Source: Juglans regia
Taxonomy: Eukaryota > Streptophyta > Magnoliopsida > Fagales > Juglandaceae
NCBI RefSeq assembly: GCF_001411555.2
Contig: NC_049911.1
Location: 33,515,044-33,579,043, forward strand
DNA: 64,000 nucleotides
Reading direction: 5' to 3'
This document shows, in pieces, positions 12,601-24,659 of this stretch. Position 1 is the first letter of the stretch. Each line of letters opens with the position of its first letter. Made by a program: the position numbers and the translations under genes. A model generated the notes under the pieces. That model did not search any database. It worked only from the letters and a program-made list of their open reading frames with translations, and had not been told where the DNA came from.

Positions 12601-15133
12601 TCTCTCTCTCTCTCTGTGCACATTGGTTGTGTACAATACTGATGGCTTGACATTCTTTGCTCTTTGTATAGCTTCTCTGGGTTAATCTTATCATGGATAC
12701 TCTTGGAGCTCTAGCATTGGCTACAGAACCACCAACTGATCACCTGATGCAGAGGCCACCAGTTGGTCGAAGGTAGTAATTTTTCGATTATGGGAGCTTT
12801 TATTTTATTCTGGTTTTCTTCAAAACAGATTTACCCAGTACTTTTTCTCAATTTTAAGAGTCATGCTATGCTGATCTGGCCATCTTGGAAAAGCTATGCT
12901 TTCCTTGGGGGTGGGAAAGAATTTTGATGTTGTAATGTCATTTAAGTTATATACTCAAATTTTCAATTATGGGGGCTTTTATTCTATTCTGGTTTACTTC
13001 AAAACAGATTTTACCCAGTATTTTATCTCAATTGAGTCTCATGCTATGCTGATCTGGCCATCTTTGAAAACCTATGCTTTCCTTGGGAGTGGGAATGGAT
13101 GTTGATGCTGTAATGTCATTTAATTTATGTACTCAATTCATCTAGAAGTTCACTAACTAGTTCTCGATGGTATATCAAAAAAGGTTTTATTAGTAATCAA
13201 ATATTTTTAAAAAAACGTTGAAGGCATAGCCTAAGAATTCAGGAAAATGATAGATCAAACTTCTATAGTGGTCATATTGACCAACAGCTTTTTAAGACCA
13301 GCCTGGAATTGTGCTTGTATCTTGAACTCTTATGTGAAAATAATTAGATTGAGTATCTTGTGCTTGCTTCTTTGATAGTTTTGTGAAATATACTGATGGC
13401 TTGTGTGTTTCCCAGAGAGTCTCTTATAACAAATATCATGTGGAGGAACTTGCTGATACAGGTACAAGGCTTTTCATGTTTCTTTTGTGGTCTGTAGTTC
13501 ATTAGCAGTGTGTTTCAGCTGTCGGTGATGTATGCTGTCGATAATGGTGGTTGGGAAATTGTAGGCTCTATATCAAGTGACCATCCTGCTTGTTCTCCAT
13601 TTCGGAGGTAGGAGTGTGCTGAATTTGAAGGGTGACACAACGGAGCATGCCAACAAAGTGAAGAACACTTTAATATTCAATTCCTTTGTTTTCTGTCAGG
13701 TAAGTTTTAACATGTGAAATTAATAGGGAAAGAAATTTAAATAATTTAATTTCTCTTACTTTGGTTGTTTGATCTTTATATATTTTTTGGTACTTAAATT
13801 TATTTAAAACAACATTATCATTAGACTTCGTGGATGACTGGATCTGGTCTTTTAGAGAAGTGAAATGAGATGGATTCACTCTTGCCTTCCTAGGTGAAGC
13901 TCTTCCTCATGCGTTTAAAAGTCTTCCATGCTTCATTTGAAGTGATCAGACAGATGTTGATCGAATCTTTCTTTATAAATAAAAATAGTTCTTTTGTTGC
14001 TAAGGAAAAGGCTGCTCTTGTAATTCCTTTTCTTATTTTGTGTATATCTCCTCCTCTCTCTCTCTCTCTCTCTATTCTTTTACACAAGCTTGAAGTCAGA
14101 AGTTAGTAGCCACTGACTAGCCTGTGAAGCTGTGCAGGTGTATAAAAATTGCATGCATACTTGCATTACGTGAATACCGTACAGGTCATTGAAAGCTTCT
14201 TAGGGTATTGATGGCACAGTGCTGTGCTTCTGCCAAAACTCCATTCGCAATCCAATCAAATACTTTTACCAATTTTACTTGTTTGGGAAAACTGTCTCAA
14301 GACTTTTTTTCATTGTTATGCATGGTAGTTTTCCAGTATGATTCGTTTATGCCTTTAAATTTTACTGGCTGAGCTGATCTCACTCCCAGGGGATGGTGAA
14401 CTTGTTCTTTTTTACTGATAAACTTTGGGTGGCATGTTGCTATGTCATGACTGTTATCTTTTAACATTTAAGCACATGAATGACATGATTGGTCCAACTG
14501 CAGGTTTTCAATGAATTTAATGCTCGGAAGCCGGATGAATTTAATGTATTCAAAGGAATTACTAAAAACTATCTTTTTATAGGAATAGTTGGATTAACTG
14601 TTGTGCTTCAGGTGAGATTTGTATGATATTTTTATTTGCTGGTTATGCTTTACTATCTTGCTTGGACTAAGTATTTATTGCTGTTGTTTAGGTGATTATC
14701 ATTGAGTTTCTTGGGAAGTTTTCCTCAACAGTAAAGTTGAGCTGGTCAAAGTGGCTGATCTCCATTGTTATTGGTTTTATGAGGTCAGTTTGTTATGGTA
14801 TGAATAGTTAAGAGGTAGTACTTCCAAGATGTTTTTGAGCATCTTGAATCTCAACTCTGTTTGTTTGGGAACTTTGCCCTCAAAGTGAATTTTTTTGCTT
14901 GATGATCATTAGCAGAATTGGAAGGTCTAACCAAAAACTTTGAAAGACTTGTCCATGTGAAAACATAGGCTGTCTGATTATAGATTAAAGACCTTATCTC
15001 TATGTTTTCCCCTTATGGCTGACAGAACTCTCTCTTTCTCTCTCTCAGTTGGCCCCTAGCTGTTATTGGAAAACTGATACCTGTACCAGAAACTCCCTTG
15101 AGTGAGTTTTTCCCAAGATTCCCGCGACGATGA
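680..15133 (+). CDS. Autoinhibited plasma-membrane Ca2+-ATPase, ACA8/9/10 group (5'-partial, 30 exons seen)
   Basis: A P2B-type pump that exports Ca2+ from the cytosol in exchange for H+ and is released from autoinhibition by calmodulin. Exons: 680-792, 898-1029, 1161-1250, 2663-2732, 3460-3530, 3631-3714, 4047-4124, 4208-4279, 4727-4810, 4888-4970, 5052-5160, 5245-5300, 5869-5911, 6040-6123, 6410-6544, 6628-6693, 6780-6878, 7670-7780, 8053-8223, 8892-8951, 11086-11250, 11367-11483, 12076-12174, 12457-12594, 12672-12772, 13416-13461, 13565-13699, 14504-14611, 14692-14783, 15049-15133. Their total leaves an uninterrupted 964-codon frame plus TGA. Visible motifs are MTGES (actuator), PEGLPLAV (M4), SDKTGT (phosphorylated Asp), KGAAE (nucleotide domain), [17 protein letters not shown] (hinge) and [17 protein letters not shown] (M6). 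The C-terminus is short (ends PRFPRR), like ACA9/ACA10. Which of ACA8, 9 or 10 it is cannot be settled by eye. Confidence 0.95.
793..897 (+). other. GC-AG intron of the ACA gene
   Basis: The exon ending in Tyr-Gly-Gly is followed by GCAAGT, not GT, and the next exon starts after ATCAG with GTT AAT GGG. The joined reading (YGG followed by VNGLSNLL) matches the conserved family sequence with no gap. GG/GCAAGT fits the strong consensus seen at plant GC donors. No usable GT lies in frame nearby. Confidence 0.85.
1614..2145 (+). repeat. LINE (non-LTR) ORF2 3' fragment inside an ACA intron
   Basis: The + strand reads like the zinc-binding C-terminus of plant LINE reverse transcriptases: [14 protein letters not shown], then [12 protein letters not shown], then [22 protein letters not shown]. 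This is followed by a stop, a T-rich 3' tail and CCTAATAAAATTTTAG. The usual second CxxC/H positions of the module are partly lost and the fragment is 5'-truncated, so it is a dead insertion. It lies in the 1,412-bp intron 1251-2662. Confidence 0.7.
3775..3990 (+). repeat. LINE 3' end fragment in an ACA intron
   Basis: Reading from about 3786 gives [18 protein letters not shown] and a terminal ISSS-stop. This is the typical last stretch of plant LINE ORF2. The 3' UTR follows (AGGTGTTCTCTTTGTG, TGTGTACTTGGGCTTTGCC) and then TTTTTACCAATAAAAAATAA. It is heavily 5'-truncated, as expected for target-primed insertion, and sits in the intron 3715-4046. Confidence 0.65.
8952..11085 (+). other. Large (2.1 kb) ACA intron with repeat insertions
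   Basis: This intron separates the exon encoding [11 protein letters not shown] from the one starting VRMVTGDN. It holds an A-tract at about 8997-9013, undetermined moderately repetitive sequence to about 9940, and an AT-rich MITE copy near 10,010-10,333. The short reading frames inside it have no recognisable domains and are not called as genes. Confidence 0.6.
10010..10333 (-). repeat. AT-rich MITE copy (TTTGGAT family) in ACA intron
   Basis: It ends in CATCTCATCTCACTATCCAA followed by ACGAGACCTC, the inverse of the GTTTGGATAGTGAGATGAG-type terminus seen in the other copies. It has the family's internal blocks (ACAAAATACAAAAAACAATTC, TCTAATAATATTTTA). The left boundary is approximate. Confidence 0.55.
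11619..11696 (+). repeat. Two-copy 39-bp tandem repeat in ACA intron
   Basis: The unit starting GTCTGTAGTGTTAACATACA occurs twice back to back with one substitution (GAAGTC versus GAAGCC). It lies in the intron between the [11 protein letters not shown] exon and the following ADVGLAMG exon. Confidence 0.8.
12781..13137 (+). repeat. Two-copy ~178-bp tandem duplication in ACA intron
   Basis: 12,781-12,959 and 12,960-13,137 align end to end with scattered substitutions and small indels. Both copies contain TCATGCTATGCTGATCTGGC and a TGTAATGTCATTTAA segment. The duplication is confined to the intron between the PPTDHLM exon and the [11 protein letters not shown] exon and does not touch splice sites. 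Confidence 0.85.
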
Positions 15134-15330
15134 ATGTCTCAAGGTACGAAAGCGTAACTATTTATATTCATGGTCTTTATATGTTCCATTCAAAGTCAGC
15201 TTCTTAGATTTGGTTAATTTTCTCTTTCTTGACTTACAGGTTAATGTTAGTTGATAGAATGCTTTAAGGAGTCTGAGCAATGCCTCTTCCACTGAACCCA
15301 AAAAAATGCATCTCGCAAAAATTCTCTTCT
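15134..15330 (+). other. Probable ACA 3' UTR, possibly with a UTR intron
   Basis: After the TGA, a potential donor (CAAG/GTACGA at about 15,144) and a good acceptor (TTGACTTACAG at about 15,240) could remove a short 3' UTR intron. No polyadenylation site was located with certainty. This is inferred from splice-like motifs only. Confidence 0.3.
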
Positions 15331-17076
15331 CCACCATTTTTATTGACCCTGCCAATTTCACACTAAAACGACGTATGAAATCTTTCTCGTCCTAAACATA
15401 TTTTCAACCAGCTCCAACTCTTTCACAAAACTCCCAGAACAACAAATCTGCAATATTTTGTAACAAATAGTATAAAATTGAAAACTTTTCACATCCAAAC
15501 ATGGCCTAAAATTTTCAAGAAGGAAACAGCAAAGGATGCGGCCCCATAATCAAATGTAAGATGTGAAGGCACAAAAAAGAGCAAGAAAATTTGTAATTTC
15601 TTGCTCAAGGAAATGAGTCTTTTATAGGGAAACCTGATAAGAAAAGCAAGTGAGATGGATTCTGGATCTTTTATAAATACCATTGGATGTCCCCAATTGG
15701 AATCAATGCCTACCAACTTTGAGAATAATTTAAAGAAAATGGTACTTCCAGAAGGCCAAGTTTTGGTTGTTCTGTCACATTGAAGAGGTTGAAGGAATTA
15801 CAAGAAAAAAGAAATATAAGTCAATTTCTGATTCTGTAGATGATGCCAAGCAATGCCAGCTTGGATGATAAGCAAGGGGCAGTTATATCTAAATTTAAGG
15901 ATGTGGAGTGGTAGGGAGATCCCTGAAATCAATAGTTTTGGCACCACTCCAGAAAGGGGCGGTGTCAAATCTAAAATTTAGATGAGGATGGTTCAGTTCT
16001 GAAAGTTCACTTGCTGGAATTTTGGAGGATCTCATCAAAAAGAATTCAGAGAATATTGAGATAAGAGATGTAAATGGAAACAGTTCTAAAAAGAATGAAT
16101 GTAAGGAACCAGGTCAGAATATGGGTAACAACAGGGAAAAAAGGTCCCAAGAAAAGAAATTTTCCAGGCTACCGACAGAAATGCCCCCTGAAGAACTGAA
16201 ACGCAACAGAAGGTTTGGAATCATACGAGAGAAATGAGCAACAAGTGATGGTGAATGCATCACTTGGTAGTAATGGGAGTGCTGTTAAGTTAGGTCAAGG
16301 TGAAGGTGGTCAAGTTAGTTCAGAAGATTTTCTAAAGCCATCTAACTGACAGATTAATGGGCGGGCAAATGGAAACCTTGAGAAGCAAATGGAGAGAAAC
16401 CTGTCTTTGCGCAATTGAAGAGGCAACGTGGTGGTTCTGTTGAGGTATTTCTGACTACCTTCTCAATCAATCTTACTATATGAGTGAAGCACATAAGTGG
16501 GCCATCTTCAAATTAAAAAGAAAATCCGTGAATTTATTTGTTGCCACCACAGTTTGATTTGTTCCCTGAATACTAACAACACCTCCTTAGTAACCGTCTT
16601 GAGCATAATATGTGCCTTTATCTAGCATGCATGAGAATCTATTTACTGTATCAAATTTCCACTGTTTGTAGTATGCACTTGCAGTCACAAGGGCACCTCA
16701 TTTATATATTGTGCACACATAGGAGTGGTTACTTGGAATTAGGTTCAAAATGTTTCTGATCATCTTCTCCATCAAGAAAAGTATTTTGTTAATTTTCCAC
16801 TATGTTACGTATGCAAAGTGGTTGGGAATGATATTCTCCACGTTTCACATCAGTTTCATTTAGGTGTCCTTTCAGTTATGTAATAATAATGAACTCAATC
16901 AAGCCTTTGTCTTAATTAAATCGAGGTTGATTTTATTGACTATTGTTCAACTAATTGAGCTTGTGATATCTTATCCAATATCATATATCTTGCCTTATCT
17001 CTGTTTGTCGTACCCTTCTTCACCATGTTTACTCACATTGTTTTAGACTTTCTTCTTCTCTATCATACTTCCTATA
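15331..17076 (+). other. Intergenic stretch with a possible decayed gene fragment
   Basis: Around 15,730-16,445 the base composition looks coding-like. One 71-codon frame (16,022-16,237, ending FGIIREK) is Lys/Glu/Asn-rich. Frames before and after it are broken by stops, and a GTATTT donor-like site follows at 16,446. I do not recognise the protein. It may be an exon remnant of a larger degraded gene. From 16,450 to the gap it is non-coding AT-rich sequence. Confidence 0.3.
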
Positions 17077-18076
17077 NNNNNNNNNNNNNNNNNNNNNNNN
17101 NNNNNNNNNNNNNNNNNNNNNNNNNNNNNNNNNNNNNNNNNNNNNNNNNNNNNNNNNNNNNNNNNNNNNNNNNNNNNNNNNNNNNNNNNNNNNNNNNNNN
17201 NNNNNNNNNNNNNNNNNNNNNNNNNNNNNNNNNNNNNNNNNNNNNNNNNNNNNNNNNNNNNNNNNNNNNNNNNNNNNNNNNNNNNNNNNNNNNNNNNNNN
17301 NNNNNNNNNNNNNNNNNNNNNNNNNNNNNNNNNNNNNNNNNNNNNNNNNNNNNNNNNNNNNNNNNNNNNNNNNNNNNNNNNNNNNNNNNNNNNNNNNNNN
17401 NNNNNNNNNNNNNNNNNNNNNNNNNNNNNNNNNNNNNNNNNNNNNNNNNNNNNNNNNNNNNNNNNNNNNNNNNNNNNNNNNNNNNNNNNNNNNNNNNNNN
17501 NNNNNNNNNNNNNNNNNNNNNNNNNNNNNNNNNNNNNNNNNNNNNNNNNNNNNNNNNNNNNNNNNNNNNNNNNNNNNNNNNNNNNNNNNNNNNNNNNNNN
17601 NNNNNNNNNNNNNNNNNNNNNNNNNNNNNNNNNNNNNNNNNNNNNNNNNNNNNNNNNNNNNNNNNNNNNNNNNNNNNNNNNNNNNNNNNNNNNNNNNNNN
17701 NNNNNNNNNNNNNNNNNNNNNNNNNNNNNNNNNNNNNNNNNNNNNNNNNNNNNNNNNNNNNNNNNNNNNNNNNNNNNNNNNNNNNNNNNNNNNNNNNNNN
17801 NNNNNNNNNNNNNNNNNNNNNNNNNNNNNNNNNNNNNNNNNNNNNNNNNNNNNNNNNNNNNNNNNNNNNNNNNNNNNNNNNNNNNNNNNNNNNNNNNNNN
17901 NNNNNNNNNNNNNNNNNNNNNNNNNNNNNNNNNNNNNNNNNNNNNNNNNNNNNNNNNNNNNNNNNNNNNNNNNNNNNNNNNNNNNNNNNNNNNNNNNNNN
18001 NNNNNNNNNNNNNNNNNNNNNNNNNNNNNNNNNNNNNNNNNNNNNNNNNNNNNNNNNNNNNNNNNNNNNNNNNNNN
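17077..18076. other. Assembly gap, exactly 1000 N
   Basis: A run of 1000 N. The round number suggests a placeholder whose true size is unknown. Any reading frame drawn across it is meaningless. Confidence 0.99.
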
Positions 18077-19437
18077 TATTTAAGACCCATCACATCGATT
18101 GTTAATGTAGGTAGGGGTTTATCTTTATCTATGGAATTCAAGGTGCATCTGAAAATTAAGGCATATTTTACTCACTGCTACAGATTATGATTGGTAGTAT
18201 GTGGAAAAGAGAAAGGCATAGTAAATGTAAAATTCATGGATTCTAATCTTTGCATCCAAAACTGACAACAAACTGTGAAGGTTATGATTGGTAGTATGTG
18301 GAAAAGAGAACCCTTTCCTTGTTGCAAAATTCTTGAAAACATATTTAGAACTGGTTGCACTATTTATGGTAATTCTATAATTTGCCAAATACGGAATACC
18401 TCCCTATATGTAATCCTTAAGCCGTTAAAGATCTTTTTTACCTAGTTTTAGAATGCCTTCGAGATCCTATGATTTTATGGCCACATAGCCATCTTTAGGG
18501 AAGATGGTTGGGGGCATTGCTGCAACGCGCAAGGAAGTGGAGACTTATTTACTCTTGTTAAAAATGGACCTATTTACTGCCAAGTTGGGTGCATATTCTG
18601 TTGGATGTTATGACGGCTGACAGTTGTTCTTTTAGCATGGATCTCTTCTGGTGGGTTGTTTGGCATCAATTTATTTTATATTTAAATTTTTATATTCAAT
18701 TGGTGCACTGGTTTTGTGCTTGATGTTCGTTTCTATTTCCTTTCCTCTTCCGTTTTATTTCATTTTCTTTTTTCTCCTTCCTTATTCCTTTCTGGTTATG
18801 ATAGAGGTTCATGTTGGTCTTGTTGCTGGGTTGATGATATGGTTTTCTTGATGTTTGTGGTTCACTGATTTTCTCTCTGATGTTTTTTATGAATAATGAT
18901 ATTTGTAGATTCATGATAATATTCATGTTGATGGGTTATTTTATCACGACAAAGACTGTTGATGCATTTCGGCTGGTAAAAGCTAATGAGATGTGGTATT
19001 CGCTGATGCGAGGCTTATAAATGTATTCTGGCGAAGGTGTGATAAGCTGAAACTTCCTTGGAGGAAGACGATGGAAATTGGTGTTTTTATTGTGCCCTGG
19101 TTCCAGTAAATTGTTATCGTCGTGGTTGGAGCACAGATTGAGCTTTTTGTCACTGCATGACCAAGTCGTCCACGCCGTTGCTAATAATTGCAGCACCCCT
19201 TCTGGAAGGCAGATATGCGAGGTGGGGGAGGTGGTGCATGAAGCTGGCTATGTTTAGCATCTTCCTTGGAGAAAGACGATCAAATATAATTGTCATTCAA
19301 AATAAAATGACAATGATTTGCTAGGGCCAATGGAATTTAACATCCCAAAATAAAATGTGTCCCAAAGGAAAATATGTGTCACAAGTACCCCCTCATCCCG
19401 GCTGCTACTGAAGTCTTGAGTGCACGTTTAAAGTAGA
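18077..19437. other. Intergenic sequence, no gene seen
   Basis: It contains an exact 29-bp direct repeat (18,185-18,213 and 18,282-18,310, beginning TTATGATTGGTAGTATGTGG) and a short repeated CTTCCTTGGAG motif near 19,050 and 19,260. No domain or convincing exon was recognised. Confidence 0.5.
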
Positions 19438-20262
19438 TTGGATTGTACTGGACTTCCGAGATTTACCGTTTAGATAATAAAAGTATATCAAATTATCTAT
19501 AAATAGAAGTGAAATAGTTTGTGAATAACAATAAAATAGTAGTTAATGGTTTGTAAATAATAATTAAGTAGTCTTAGAATATTTGAGAACAATTCAATTT
19601 ATTAAAAGATCCTAAACATTTTGTTTAGAGGTTTATAATTTTTCTCTATCATTGCGTTCTTTTTGTAGGAAGAGGTTTTGATTTTTAACGGATAAATCTT
19701 TATTGTTCTCACTTGTGATTGAATACAAAGTATTGGTCTCTATTTATGAGGAAATTGATTTGATGTTATCTTCAATATTGTTAAAATCTTGAGTTTGAGA
19801 TATGATGAAAGTGGTGTTGGTGATTAAGTAATCAGCAGTTAGAATATTGAATCAGGAACTATGGCCAACAATGTGTTAATAATGAGCCAAAGCTAAGAAA
19901 GGATTAACAATATGTCAAAAGATTAAACCAACAATCGGTTATATATGACCTTGGTCAACACTAGGACCAAAATTAAAAGCTAAAAAGTCTTAAACAGTAT
20001 TCACAACAAACTAAAATTCAATAAAAAAAAATGGCCAAAATTAAAAGCTAAAAATGGATTTGAAGTCTTAAACAGTACTAACAACAAACCAAAATCCAAT
20101 AAAAAAAGGCTTACAGCTAATGCATTGATTTGAGATGAAATATGATTAAACAATGATGAAAATTTGTGGGATGCAAAGCTTGCGAAATTTTCTAAAAGAA
20201 ACAGTTAACAAAAACAAGTCTAATGTTAGTCAATGGCTTTGATACCATGATAAAAATATAAT
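19438..20262 (+). repeat. Left arm of duplicated block A (paralogous to 42,081-43,065)
   Basis: It shares long near-identical stretches with 42,081 onward. Examples are GATTGGATTGTACTGGACTT, the ATATCAAATTATCTATAAAT block, the GTGGTGTTGGTGATTAAGTA block and AATGGCT-TGATACCATGATA. The alignment stops abruptly at 20,262 where the LTR-type element begins, and resumes at 29,061. Confidence 0.85.
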
Positions 20263-21215
20263 TGTGACACCCTCAACCTCCGCTTGGAATGGAACAGAGA
20301 CTTAGAGCATCCGGACATGCAACACAAAGTTACATACACCCATACATGGTAGTTAATATGCAATGCATTTTAATAAGCAACTAATAGCATGCAATAATCG
20401 CATCAAAAATAAAGATGAAAGTATAACTTATGCCAGAATAACTAAAAACATCTCAATTCATTAGTGATCATCAAGTTCAAAGTACCAAATGTTGCATAAT
20501 CTTAGTACAACTAAAGGTCAAAGTCAAATCATCCGCTTCGTGCGTTCTAGTACATGAAGGACTTTGGCTATATACATAAGGATCAAATCTCGTCTCATCT
20601 CAAGGTCCGTCTCATCCTCAATCAGTTGGATCCAGTGCTCCATCTAGCTCCTCCTCCTCGAGACCTGACACAATTTCTACTATTCTGAGTGGAATGATAG
20701 TGATCCCATAAGAGGTGAGATTTACTTGAAATTTCAGTAAGTTAAACAACCAATGTGCACAAAGATAAGTTAAGCATGAAGAGTGATAAACATGCAATGC
20801 AAAAAATCAGTATGCATGTCTCCCATCTAGATTCCTTAACATTTTCAGAAAAACGGAGACGCATGTTTTCATTTAGTGAACATTTTTACTTCCATTGTTG
20901 AAAACTTGACTTCATCATAAACTTTCATCATTATTAACAATTCATATTTAAACGTAACATCATAACATGTGGTAACGTCACAGTTCATCATGTGCGATGT
21001 GAGTACCTGTCGGTGATCGTAGTATAACTCATGTTGAGGCTACGTTGTTTGCAGACTCATTCTCAATGCATTGGTAATATAACATAGCATCATCATAACA
21101 TATACACTCACCAGTCACCAGCATTAGGTGTCATAACATTTGATTTCGCTCTAGCGTTCTTTAAAAAGAACCCATTCGAAATCCGTTAACTGTTCTTCGT
21201 CAACCCAAGGGTTAC

Positions 21216-21451
21216 TGTTAACGTATACCATTTAGGAAGTTATACAATTTAAGACTCATCTTTTAATATTAGTTGTACAGATGTATTATCTTGTATATAG
21301 GTTGATTATTAGGAATCAATTAGATGTTTTCCCGTGTATAGCATATTATTCATTTTCCTTGTAAGCATTTTTTTTCGTTGTGAATGGGAAGGCTGAAATC
21401 AAAGAGTTAGTTTTTTTCCAAATATTATTGGTTTTCTGAAGTTTTTTGACA
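21216..21451 (+). repeat. 5' LTR of the copia element
   Basis: Starts TGTTAACGTATACCATTTAG and ends TTTTTTGACA, immediately followed by the primer-binding site. It aligns over its whole length with 26,064-26,300. Confidence 0.92.
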
Positions 21452-21990
21452 TGGTATCAAGAGCAAGGTTCATAGTTTTGATTTTTTTTTTACCTTTTAT
21501 GCGTTATTGGCACTATCTGAGTTCGTGTTCTTGGCTATTGGTGCTGTCCTAGTTTTCCTCTGGGGTTCTTATGGGTTTCGGCGCCATCTGAGTTTGAGTT
21601 TGTGGATTTTCGTTGGTGTGTTTGTAGCTTTCGGCGATTTCTATAGATGCCTTTGTGGGTTTCGATTTTTTCTGTTGCTGGGATTGTGGGTATCGGCGCC
21701 ATCTGTTGCTATTTTTGGTATTTCTGGTCGTGTTCTGCACTTCGGCATACTCTGTTGTGTTGCTAAGGAGAGGTTTCTAGCCTCTGTTGTTGTTTCTGGC
21801 CTCTTGTCGGTGCCTTCTGTCATAGTTTCTAGCTTCTTTAGTCTCAGTGCCTCTGTTTTACGTATGGCTTCTATGTGTTTCGGTACAATTTTTGTTTGTT
21901 TCTTACGTAGGTCACCTTTTCAGCAACTTTGTTTGTCTTTTCTGGTTGGGTGTTCTCAGCACTATATATATTTCTTCTCTGGGTTGCATC

Positions 21991-22335
21991 ATGTCATCTG
22001 ATAAGTTAGAATCGTTTCATATTCGGTTTACTGGCAAAAATTATTCTGCTTGGGCGTTTCAATTTCAATTATTTGTCAAAGGGAATGAATTGTGGGGTCA
22101 TATTGATGAGAGTGATCCCGCACCTCGCGATGTTAAGGCTTTGTCAATGTGGGAAATCAAGGATACTAGAGTCATGACCTGGATCCTTGGCTTCGTTGAG
22201 CCTCACCTTGTTCTTAATCTGCGGCCTTATAAAACTGCTGCTAACATGTGGAATTATCTCAACACGGTTTACAATCAAGATCACTCCGCTAGGCGATTTC
22301 AATTGGAATATGAGATGACTAATTTCACACAATGA
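21991..22335 (+). pseudogene. copia gag, truncated
   Basis: ATG at 21,991 opens MSSDKLESFHIRFTGKNYSA, a typical copia gag start (RFTGKNYSAWAFQFQLFVKG), and runs through a stretch like those of UBN2-type gag. It stops at TGA 22,333. Downstream, two CCHC knuckles (about 22,692-22,793: CFSCKAFGHIDRDC and CNYCKKQGHIISAC) belong to the same gag but lie after stop codons. Confidence 0.85.
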
Positions 22336-22939
22336 AGTCTTTCCATTGAGAAATATTATTCTGATTTTCAAAACCTTTGAGTTGACTATTCTGATATTGT
22401 TTATGCTAGTATTCCTGCTGAAGCTCTTGCTGCTGTCTAAGCAGTGCATGCAACCAGCAAGAGAGATCAATTCTTGATGAAGCTACTACTCAACTTTGAC
22501 ATTGCACGTTCTAATCTAATGAATCGTACTCTGTTCCATCTCTTGATGCTTGGTTGAGTGAAATTCTTCGTAAGGAGCAACGTCTACTCACTCACGCTTC
22601 CTTGGCACATCAGGCTTCTGCTAGTGCACCTATTTCTGTGGCTTATGCAGCACAGAGGAGGAATAAGGGTAGAAACATGCTTGTTGTCTAGTGTTTTAGT
22701 TGTAAAGCTTTTGGTCATATTGATCGAGATTGTCCCAAGAAGTTCTGTAACTATTGCAAGAAACAAGGTCATATCATCTCTGCTTGTCCCATTTGACTTG
22801 AAAGGAAGCAGGGTACTGCTTATCATGCCTCCGTTGGTGCCTATAGTTATGTTGCATTGCCTGCTGCCTTTCCGGTTGTTCCTATTCCTGCTCCTACAGC
22901 CTTAGCAAACCCGAACACACTTACTCCTGAAATGGTACA

Positions 22940-24330
22940 ATAGATGATCATTTATGCTCTTTCTGCTTTTGGGCTCTCAGATAATCATAAAGTTTCTTCT
23001 AAGCCATGGTATTTTGACTTTGGAGCCTCTAACCATATGACTAATATTGTTGTTCCTCTTTCCAATGTCAAAAATTATGATGAAAATCTGAAAATTAACA
23101 CTGCTAATGGCAGTTTTCTGCCTATCAATGCTGTTGGTGATCCTTCCTCTTACTTAACTGATGTTTTTGTGTCTCTTGACCTCTCCACAAATCTTATTTC
23201 TTTGGTCAATTGGTTGATAATAATTGTAATGTCCATTTCTCCCGTTCTGGTTGTGTTGTGCAGGATCAAGTGTCAGGGAAGATGATCGCGAAGGGGCCTA
23301 AAGTGGGACGACTCTTTCCTCTTCACGTTTCACCTTCCACCATTATTTCTAGTTTTCTTTTATTTTTCTTTGCATGTAATGTTGTTGGTTCTGGAAATAA
23401 GATGTCTAGGCCACCCAAACTTTGATGTACTCCGTACTTTGTTTAATTCTGGTTTATTGAAAAATAAAGCATGTTCTTCTCTTGATCTTTCTTTTGAGTG
23501 TACATCATGCAAACTTGACAAAAGTAAAGTTTTACATTTTCCTTATCGTGCATCACAATGCTTCAATCTTATTCATAGTTATGTTTAGGGGATTGCACCG
23601 GTTGTTTCTCATGTGAATTACAAGTACTTTGTTACTTTCATTGATGACTTTAGTCATTTTACTTGGGTTTACTTCCTATGGGCTAAGGCCGAAGTTTTTC
23701 AATATTTAAGCGCTTTCTTGCACTTCTTAAGACTCAATTTTTTTTTCTAGCATCAAGGTATTGCGCTCTGATTCTGGTGGGAATACATGTCTAATGAATT
23801 TCATGACAAAATGGATTATCTCTTAGCATTCTTGTCGTTCAACACCGCAACAAAATGGTGTTGCTGAGAGGAAAAATCGTTACCTTCTTGATGTGGCAAG
23901 AACCCTTTTATTTGAATCATATGTTCCTCCTGATTTTTAGTGTGAAGCACTTTTTTACTTCGGTTCATTTGATCAATCACTTATCATCTCCTACGTTTCA
24001 TCATATTTCTCCCTTCTTTAAGTTGTTTGGTCATTCTCCTTCATATTCTGATCTCCGAGCATTTGGTTGTGTTTATTTTGTGCATCTCCCTGCTCATGAA
24101 CTACATAAACTTATTGCTCAATCTATAAGTGTGCTTTTCTTGGTTATGCTATACCTCAAAAGGGTTATATTTGTTATGATCCTCATGCTCGTTGTATACA
24201 TGTTTCTAGGAATGTGGTATTCTTTGAAAATTAATATTTATTTCCATCTCATGTTGAGCTGTCATATGTATCTATATCTCTTCTGCCTAACTTTTATGAT
24301 TCCCCAACAATTGTAGAAAGGTTCGAACCT
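22940..24330 (+). pseudogene. copia protease-integrase region, broken
   Basis: A protease-like core reads WYFDFGASNHMT, where D-S/T-G is expected. A pre-integrase segment follows (GHPNFDVLRTLFNSGLL, then a CxxC) and then an integrase core in scattered frames (VTFIDDFSHFTWVYF, LRSDSGG, TPQQNGVAERKNR). Stops and frameshifts separate these pieces. Confidence 0.85.
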
Positions 24331-24659
24331 GGTTTTGTGTATAGAAGACGTAGTCGACATGAGTCCGGTTCCACTTCCTCTGTGCCCTCTCAAGATCTTG
24401 ACCTGGCGCTTGATCCTGCTCCTGTTTCCACCACTCTTCGCCGGTCTTCTTGCCCTTCTCGACCCCCTAATTGGTATGGCTTTTCCTCCCATGTCTCTCT
24501 TGTGGCTACTTTATTCTCTATTTCCATTACTTATTGCTACAAACAGGCTATGGAACATGAGTGTTGGCAAAATGCAATGCAAACAGAACTTCAAGCACTT
24601 GAGGAGAATCATACTTAGGATATTATTCCTTACCCCTACAGTCAAGTCTATTGAGAGTA

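Noticed and set aside
17025..18141. Long open frames on both strands (over 350 codons)
   Set aside because: They run through the 1000-N gap. Unknown bases create no stops, so the frames are artefacts.
21507..22001. 164-codon hydrophobic frame before copia gag
   Set aside because: It lies in the leader between the primer-binding site and the gag ATG at 21,991. It is T-rich, so it reads as Phe/Leu/Val. No known copia protein is encoded there.
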